A DNA stretch of 10,619 nucleotides from Oscillospiraceae bacterium (GTDB lineage: Bacteria; Bacillota; Clostridia; Oscillospirales; Oscillospiraceae): contig JAITGH010000064.1 of the NCBI GenBank assembly GCA_031280855.1, positions 1-10,619 on the forward strand, in the 5' to 3' direction. The position numbers and the translations under genes were made by a program. Shown here piece by piece: positions 6,881 through 10,619 of this stretch (position 1 is the stretch's first letter; each line of letters begins with the position of its first letter). The notes beneath the pieces were generated by a model that was given only the letters and a program-made list of their open reading frames with translations, did not search any database and had not been told where the DNA came from.

Positions 6881-7891
6881 ATGACGGAGTTGGCAGCATT
6901 GCTTACACGTACGACAGTAGCGGCGATGCCGGTCGCTTACGCGGTCGCGTTCGTATTCTCGCTGATGTTTATCCCGTTCCTTCGAAGCATAAAGGCGGGA
7001 CAGCCGATCAAGAAGATCGGGCCCGTGTGGCATATGCATAAGGAGGGCACGCCGACGATGGGCGGCTGGATCTTCATCGTCGGGCTCACGGCGGGGATCG
7101 CGTACGCGTGCGTAAGGCGCAACGCGGATCTCGCGCTGTCGGGTGCGTTGCTTGCGTTCGCGTTAGTCTACGGGCTGATCGGATTCGTCGACGACTCGCA
7201 GAAGATCAAGAAGCGCGACAACGACGGATTAAGCGCGTCGCAGAAGCTTGCGCTCCAGCTGGCGGCGTCGCTCGCGTTCATCTTCCTGCTTCGATACCTC
7301 GGCTACTTGCACCCGCAGATCTTCGTACCGTTCGCGAAAGTAAAGCTTCAAGTCAACATGGTGGTGTACGAGGTCTTCGCGGCCTTCGTAATCGTCGGCG
7401 CGGTGAACGCGGTGAACATCACGGACGGAGTCGACGGAGTCCTTACGGGAGTATCGCTGCCCGTAGTCGGGTGCCTGACGCTCCTTGCGCTTAATCGCGG
7501 AGTGGGAACGGTCGCGGCGTATGGCTTCGCTTTGATGGGCGGGTTGCTTGCGTTCCTATGCTTCAACTTCAACCCTGCGAAAATCTTCATGGGCGACACC
7601 GGCTCGCTGTTCATTGGCGGTGCGATATGCGCGATGGCGTTTGCTCTCGACGTTCCGCTCACGCTTGCGCCGATGTGCCTGATCTTCGTGTTTGAGGTCG
7701 TCAGCGATTTCATCCAAGTCGGCTACTTCAAGTACTCGCGCCGCAAATACGGTGAGGGTCGGCGAGTCTTCAAGATGGCTCCGTTCCACCATCACCTCGA
7801 GAAATCAGGCTGGAGCGAGAAGCGCATCTTCGTCGTCTTCACCGCCGTATCCGTCGTGTGCTCCGTCGCCGCCTACTTCGGCAGCGTCTAG
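6881..7891 (+). CDS. mraY: Phospho-N-acetylmuramoyl-pentapeptide-transferase MraY
   Basis: MraY transfers phospho-MurNAc-pentapeptide to undecaprenyl phosphate, making lipid I at the inner face of the membrane. The protein has 336 residues and about ten membrane helices, within the usual 320-360. Conserved elements are GTPTMGG near residue 56, the metal-binding D104-D105 followed by SQK, NITDGVDG (179-186), MGDTGS (237-242) and HHHLE (303-307). The gene starts 12 bases after murE, and its ribosome binding site (TAGGAGAG, 6866-6873) overlaps the murE stop codon, so the two are probably co-translated. In many Clostridia murF lies between murE and mraY; here there is no room for it. Confidence 0.96.
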   Translation: MTELAALLTRTTVAAMPVAYAVAFVFSLMFIPFLRSIKAGQPIKKIGPVWHMHKEGTPTMGGWIFIVGLTAGIAYACVRRNADLALSGALLAFALVYGLIGFVDDSQKIKKRDNDGLSASQKLALQLAASLAFIFLLRYLGYLHPQIFVPFAKVKLQVNMVVYEVFAAFVIVGAVNAVNITDGVDGVLTGVSLPVVGCLTLLALNRGVGTVAAYGFALMGGLLAFLCFNFNPAKIFMGDTGSLFIGGAICAMAFALDVPLTLAPMCLIFVFEVVSDFIQVGYFKYSRRKYGEGRRVFKMAPFHHHLEKSGWSEKRIFVVFTAVSVVCSVAAYFGSV

Positions 7892-7927
7892 GGTCTCGAA
7901 CCAGACTTATGAACAGAGGTAACAAGC

Positions 7928-9136
7928 ATGAGCGAAACTACCGCGCTGCACGCGGCGCAGGACGTATCTGACCGCCGCTCTAAACATATCGACATTGTAT
8001 TCCTCGCGCTGACGCTGCTTATACTCGCGGTCGGGCTGGTTATGCTGTTGTCCGCAAGCTATGCGCGGGAGTACTACACAACCGGCAACCCGATGCGGAT
8101 CTTCAACCGGCAAGTATTGCTGTCCGCAGTCGGGATCGTCGCGCTGCTCATACTCACCACGCTTCCGGAAACGTTCTATGACAAGTTCGCGATCATCTCC
8201 GTCGTCGTATCGGTGATTGGACTCATCGTAGTGCTGTTCGTAGGCACGGAAGCAGATACCGGCGGAGTCCGAGCGATCTTGATCGGTCCGATCAGCATCC
8301 AGCCGTCGGAGTTCGCCAAGTTCACCGTCATTCTCGCCTTCGCAAAGCTCAGCGTTCGCAATGAGAAGAAGATGAAGAAACTGCGCTCGACGCTCGACTT
8401 CAAGCAGAACTGGAAGTATCGGCTCAAGGTCGAGCTCTGGTACACCGTATTCCCGTACTGCGTGATACTTGCGGTCATTTGCGGATTGCTGGTTCTGGAG
8501 CCTCACGTCTCCGCATGCATCATCTTCATCTTCATCACGGGCGCGATGATGTTTCAGAGCGGCACGAAGATTCGCTATTTGCTGATACTGCTTGCACTTG
8601 TCGCGTTGGCGGGAATCTTCATGTACAAGACCGGGGTTCCCGGCGACTACGTCAAGCAGCGGGTCGTAGTATGGCAGGATCCGTGGAACACGGAGGATCC
8701 CGTCGTTGACAAGTGGGGCTATCAGACTCGGCAATCGCTGATCGCCGTCGGCTCGGGAGGTCTGATGGGACTCGGACTCGGGCAAAGCCGTCAGAAGCAC
8801 CTGTACCTTCCGGAGGAGCACAACGACTTCATCTTCTCCATAGTCTGCGAGGAGCTCGGATTTGTCGGAGCGTTGCTGATCTTGTCGATGTTCGTGCTGC
8901 TGATTGTGCGCGGTTATTGGCTCGCCCTGCGGGCGAAGACGAAGTTCTCATCTCTGGTTATCGCGGGGATTACGACTCAGCTTGCGCTGCAAGTGTTCCT
9001 GAACGTCTCGGTTGTGACGAACCTGATACCGTGTACGGGAATCTCGCTGCCGTTCTTCAGTTACGGAGGCTCCGCGCTGCTGTGCCAGATGAGCGGAATG
9101 GGCATTATACTCGCGCTCTCGAAGCAACCCAACTAA
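7928..9136 (+). CDS. SEDS-family peptidoglycan polymerase (SpoVE/FtsW)
   Basis: This is a 402-residue polytopic membrane protein of the SEDS family, which polymerises lipid II into glycan strands together with a class B PBP. It has about ten hydrophobic helices and the family marks QPSE (125-128), WQDPW (249-253, holding a conserved Asp region), YQTRQSLIAVGSGG, GQSRQKHLYLPEEHNDF (ending at 301) and SLPFFSYGGS (ending at 382). The loop after the QPSEFAKF helix is basic and somewhat long (NEKKMKKLRS onward). The usual RRW before the QPSE helix reads VRAI, so the common Trp is missing. The cluster position fits either SpoVE (sporulation) or FtsW (division), so no symbol is assigned. The ribosome binding site AGAGGT (7915-7920) precedes the start. 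murD, often placed between mraY and this gene, is absent; the gap is only 36 bases. Confidence 0.93.
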   Translation: MSETTALHAAQDVSDRRSKHIDIVFLALTLLILAVGLVMLLSASYAREYYTTGNPMRIFNRQVLLSAVGIVALLILTTLPETFYDKFAIISVVVSVIGLIVVLFVGTEADTGGVRAILIGPISIQPSEFAKFTVILAFAKLSVRNEKKMKKLRSTLDFKQNWKYRLKVELWYTVFPYCVILAVICGLLVLEPHVSACIIFIFITGAMMFQSGTKIRYLLILLALVALAGIFMYKTGVPGDYVKQRVVVWQDPWNTEDPVVDKWGYQTRQSLIAVGSGGLMGLGLGQSRQKHLYLPEEHNDFIFSIVCEELGFVGALLILSMFVLLIVRGYWLALRAKTKFSSLVIAGITTQLALQVFLNVSVVTNLIPCTGISLPFFSYGGSALLCQMSGMGIILALSKQPN

Positions 9137-9322
9137 CGGGTAATGTCATAAATTTGTGTATTACTTCGTCTGCCTCCCTCGCTGTTTTTTTCATGCCTCA
9201 CTTATGCAACGGTGGAGCAGTGAAAAACGATACAGCGTCGGTCGTTATCCTCGTACTACAACAAATTTCTAACAATACCAACTAAACGCGGCATTACTGT
9301 CACAAGTCGGAGGTTACAAGCC
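9137..9322. other. 186-base non-coding gap between spoVE/ftsW and murG
   Basis: This is the longest gap in the cluster and is visibly richer in A and T than the genes around it. It holds GTAAT (9140-9144) and ATTAC (9160-9164) as a weak 5-bp inverted repeat, a run of seven T (9185-9191) with no adjacent hairpin, and the murG ribosome binding site CGGAGGT (9308-9314). No convincing promoter was found. A 30-codon frame from 9193 to 9285 has no good ribosome binding site and is not called. Confidence 0.5.
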
Positions 9323-10399
9323 ATGCGGTTTCTATTTGCGTGCGGAGGTTCCGGCGGACACGTCAATCCGGCGATCGCGATCGCGTCGGAGTTGCGCTCG
9401 CTGTTCCCGGACTGCGCGATCCTATTCGTCGGCGGCACAGGCAACGTTGAGACGGAAATCGTACCTCGCGCCGGGTTTACTCTTCGCACGATCGCGGTCG
9501 ACAACCTGCGGCGCAGCATCTCGCCGAAGGCAATCGCCCACAATATACGCGCATCGTGGCTTACGGCGACGGGGCTGCTTAAATCGCGGCGGATTCTGCG
9601 GGAGTTCCGTCCGGACGCGGTAATCGGAACGGGCGGGTACGTGTGTTACCCCGTGCTGCGTTCCGCCGCGTCGATGGGGATTCCGACCGTACTCCACGAA
9701 AGCAACGTCATGCCGGGTTTGACGACGCGCATGTTGGAGCGTTGCGTGGACGCGATCTTACTCGGGTTCCCGGGTTGCGAGTCCCGCTACAAGTTACGCG
9801 GCAAGCTTGTAACAACGGGAACTCCGGTTCGTCATGGTTTCACGGCGATGGAATCTGCGCATGGAGCTCCGCTCGTGCTATCTACTTGGGGATCGCTGGG
9901 CGCGAAGTACATGAACGCTCAGATCCCGGAGTTCATGCGGCTTGCGGAGGCTGACGGCACGTTCCGCGCTCTCCACGCTGCCGGGACGAACTCTGATCTC
10001 CTGCCGTGCCGCTCCTCCAATACGGAGATCGTGCGTTATATCCACGACATGCCGACGCGAATGTCGGAAGCGTCGCTGGTTATTTGCCGCGCCGGAGCGA
10101 TGACGCTCAGCGAGCTTGCAGCAAGCGGCACGCCCTCAATCCTCGTGCCCTCTGCGTTTGTCACTGCGAATCACCAGGAAGCTAACGCACGGGAGTTCGA
10201 GCGTCACGGCGCCGCCGTCGTAATCCTCGAGCGTGACGCAACCGCTCAAACGCTGTTCGACGCGGCGAAGCGGCTGCTCTCAGATCCCGAGTTACTGCGC
10301 CGCATGGGCGAGAGCGCGAAGGCACTCGACAATCCGGACGCCTCCGGCAAGATCGTCGGGGAGATCCTGCGTGCGTCGGAGTCCCGCCGCCGCACGTGA
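9323..10399 (+). CDS. murG: UDP-GlcNAc:lipid I N-acetylglucosaminyltransferase MurG
   Basis: MurG converts lipid I to lipid II by adding GlcNAc at the inner face of the membrane, the last step before flipping and polymerisation. At 358 residues it has the normal length. Motifs are CGGSGGHVNPAIAIA (residues 7 onward, membrane and diphosphate loop), H125-E-S-N128 followed by MPGLTTRML, and C-terminal RAGAMTLSELAASGTPSILVP with NHQEANA (H284 to N288 contacts the donor in this family). Two departures from consensus are seen. The donor-side loop usually written GGSxGA reads W189-G-S-L-G-A, with Trp for the first Gly, and GNPVR reads GTPVR (T167). The start follows CGGAGGT by 8 bases. It is the last gene of the run; no murB, murC or ftsQ follows. 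Confidence 0.95.
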   Translation: MRFLFACGGSGGHVNPAIAIASELRSLFPDCAILFVGGTGNVETEIVPRAGFTLRTIAVDNLRRSISPKAIAHNIRASWLTATGLLKSRRILREFRPDAVIGTGGYVCYPVLRSAASMGIPTVLHESNVMPGLTTRMLERCVDAILLGFPGCESRYKLRGKLVTTGTPVRHGFTAMESAHGAPLVLSTWGSLGAKYMNAQIPEFMRLAEADGTFRALHAAGTNSDLLPCRSSNTEIVRYIHDMPTRMSEASLVICRAGAMTLSELAASGTPSILVPSAFVTANHQEANAREFERHGAAVVILERDATAQTLFDAAKRLLSDPELLRRMGESAKALDNPDASGKIVGEILRASESRRRT

Positions 10400-10420
10400 T
10401 GCCGGACGAGATGCTTGACG

Positions 10421-10455
10421 GTAACCTCTCGCGTCCCGATGGCGCGAGAGGTTAC
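10421..10455. terminator. Strong hairpin after murG, probable bidirectional terminator
   Basis: A perfect 13-bp stem (GTAACCTCTCGCG at 10421-10433 with its complement at 10443-10455) has a 9-base loop. It lies 21 bases after the murG stop and 48 bases beyond the stop of the convergent collagen-like gene. No T-run flanks it on either strand, so it may terminate, or may act as a 3'-end stabiliser for both messages. Confidence 0.65.
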
Positions 10456-10503
10456 TGCTAAGAACTGAATGCTATCGCTTCCGCGCAATCGTTTCGCTTG
10501 CGA

Positions 10504-10619
10504 TCAGCAGTTACGAGGCTGACGGTCGCCGCAGTCGTATCCGGGAGTCGTATAGACGGGGATAACGCACGCGGGTCCTGTCGGACCGGTTGGTCCCGGA
10601 TCGCCCGCAGGACCTTGCG
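10504..10619 (-). CDS. Collagen-like protein, C-terminal end only (runs off the window)
   Basis: This is a partial gene on the minus strand whose 5' part lies beyond the right edge; only 37 codons and a TGA stop (10504-10506) are present. The visible protein starts with five consecutive Gly-X-Y triplets (GPA GDP GPT GPT GPA), the mark of a collagen triple helix. It ends with a 21-residue non-collagen tail with three cysteines (CVIPVYTTPGYDCGDRQPRNC). Bacterial collagen-like proteins rich in GPT and GPA are known in Firmicutes, including BclA-type exosporium glycoproteins, so a spore surface role is plausible but inferred. The repeat periodicity makes the frame unambiguous despite its short length. 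It converges on murG, with the 10421-10455 hairpin between them. Confidence 0.8.
   Translation of the reverse strand, partial: QGPAGDPGPTGPTGPACVIPVYTTPGYDCGDRQPRNC

Noticed and set aside
7907..8821. A 304-codon open frame antisense to spoVE/ftsW
   Set aside because: It is highly charged with no domain, and mirrors a clear SEDS protein on the plus strand.
9185..9191. T7 run as an intrinsic terminator after spoVE/ftsW
   Set aside because: No stable hairpin lies directly upstream; the weak GTAAT/ATTAC dyad ends about 20 bases earlier.
9193..9285. A 30-codon small protein before murG
   Set aside because: It has no suitable ribosome binding site, no motif, and no composition typical of the neighbouring genes.
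1..10619. CRISPR array, tRNA, rRNA, insertion sequence or defence system
   Set aside because: No spaced direct repeats, tRNA-like folds, transposase motifs or nuclease/helicase-type genes were seen; the genes are nearly all cell-wall and spore-related.

Overview
The window holds a compact division and peptidoglycan (dcw) gene cluster from a GC-rich, probably spore-forming member of the Clostridia (Firmicutes). This assignment rests on the gene order rsmH-ftsL-pbp(SpoVD/PbpB type)-murE-mraY-spoVE/ftsW-murG, a PASTA-tailed class B PBP, a meso-DAP type MurE (DNPR motif), strong AGGAGG-like ribosome binding sites, and flanking genes that look like Clostridia cysteine-rich and collagen-like surface or spore proteins. 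No species can be named from the sequence alone.

Layout. At 32-370 (+) is a small cysteine-rich protein. It converges on a 325-residue protein at 464-1441 (-) with a Ser/Cys-rich tail that resembles a Clostridia coat-like family. A 10-bp hairpin (394-425) lies between their ends. The 220-base divergent region 1442-1661 carries a possible sporulation sigma factor (SigK/SigE-like) promoter for the minus-strand gene. It also carries a perfect-consensus vegetative promoter whose predicted start falls on the rsmH start codon. From 1662 to 10399 seven plus-strand genes follow with small gaps: rsmH, ftsL-like, pbp, murE, mraY, spoVE/ftsW and murG. A 12-bp hairpin sits between ftsL and pbp, and a 186-base non-coding stretch lies before murG. 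A perfect 13-bp stem (10421-10455) follows murG, and the 3' end of a convergent minus-strand collagen-like gene runs off the right edge (10504-10619).

How the genes work together. RsmH modifies 16S rRNA. The FtsL-like protein, the PBP and the SEDS protein are expected to form the septal or sporulation-septum synthase. MurE adds meso-DAP to the cytoplasmic precursor, MraY makes lipid I and MurG makes lipid II, which the SEDS/PBP pair then uses. mraZ, murF and murD, usual in Clostridia clusters of this type, are not in this window, and no murB or ftsQ follows murG.

Most notable points: the predicted leaderless rsmH transcript; a MurE about 50 residues short in its central domain with Val in place of the conserved His of the DYAHTP motif; a roughly 80-residue segment in the PBP ahead of its active-site serine; a Trp in the MurG glycine-rich loop; and the sporulation-type promoter on the coat-like gene. 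I found no CRISPR array, tRNA, rRNA, insertion sequence or obvious new defence system.
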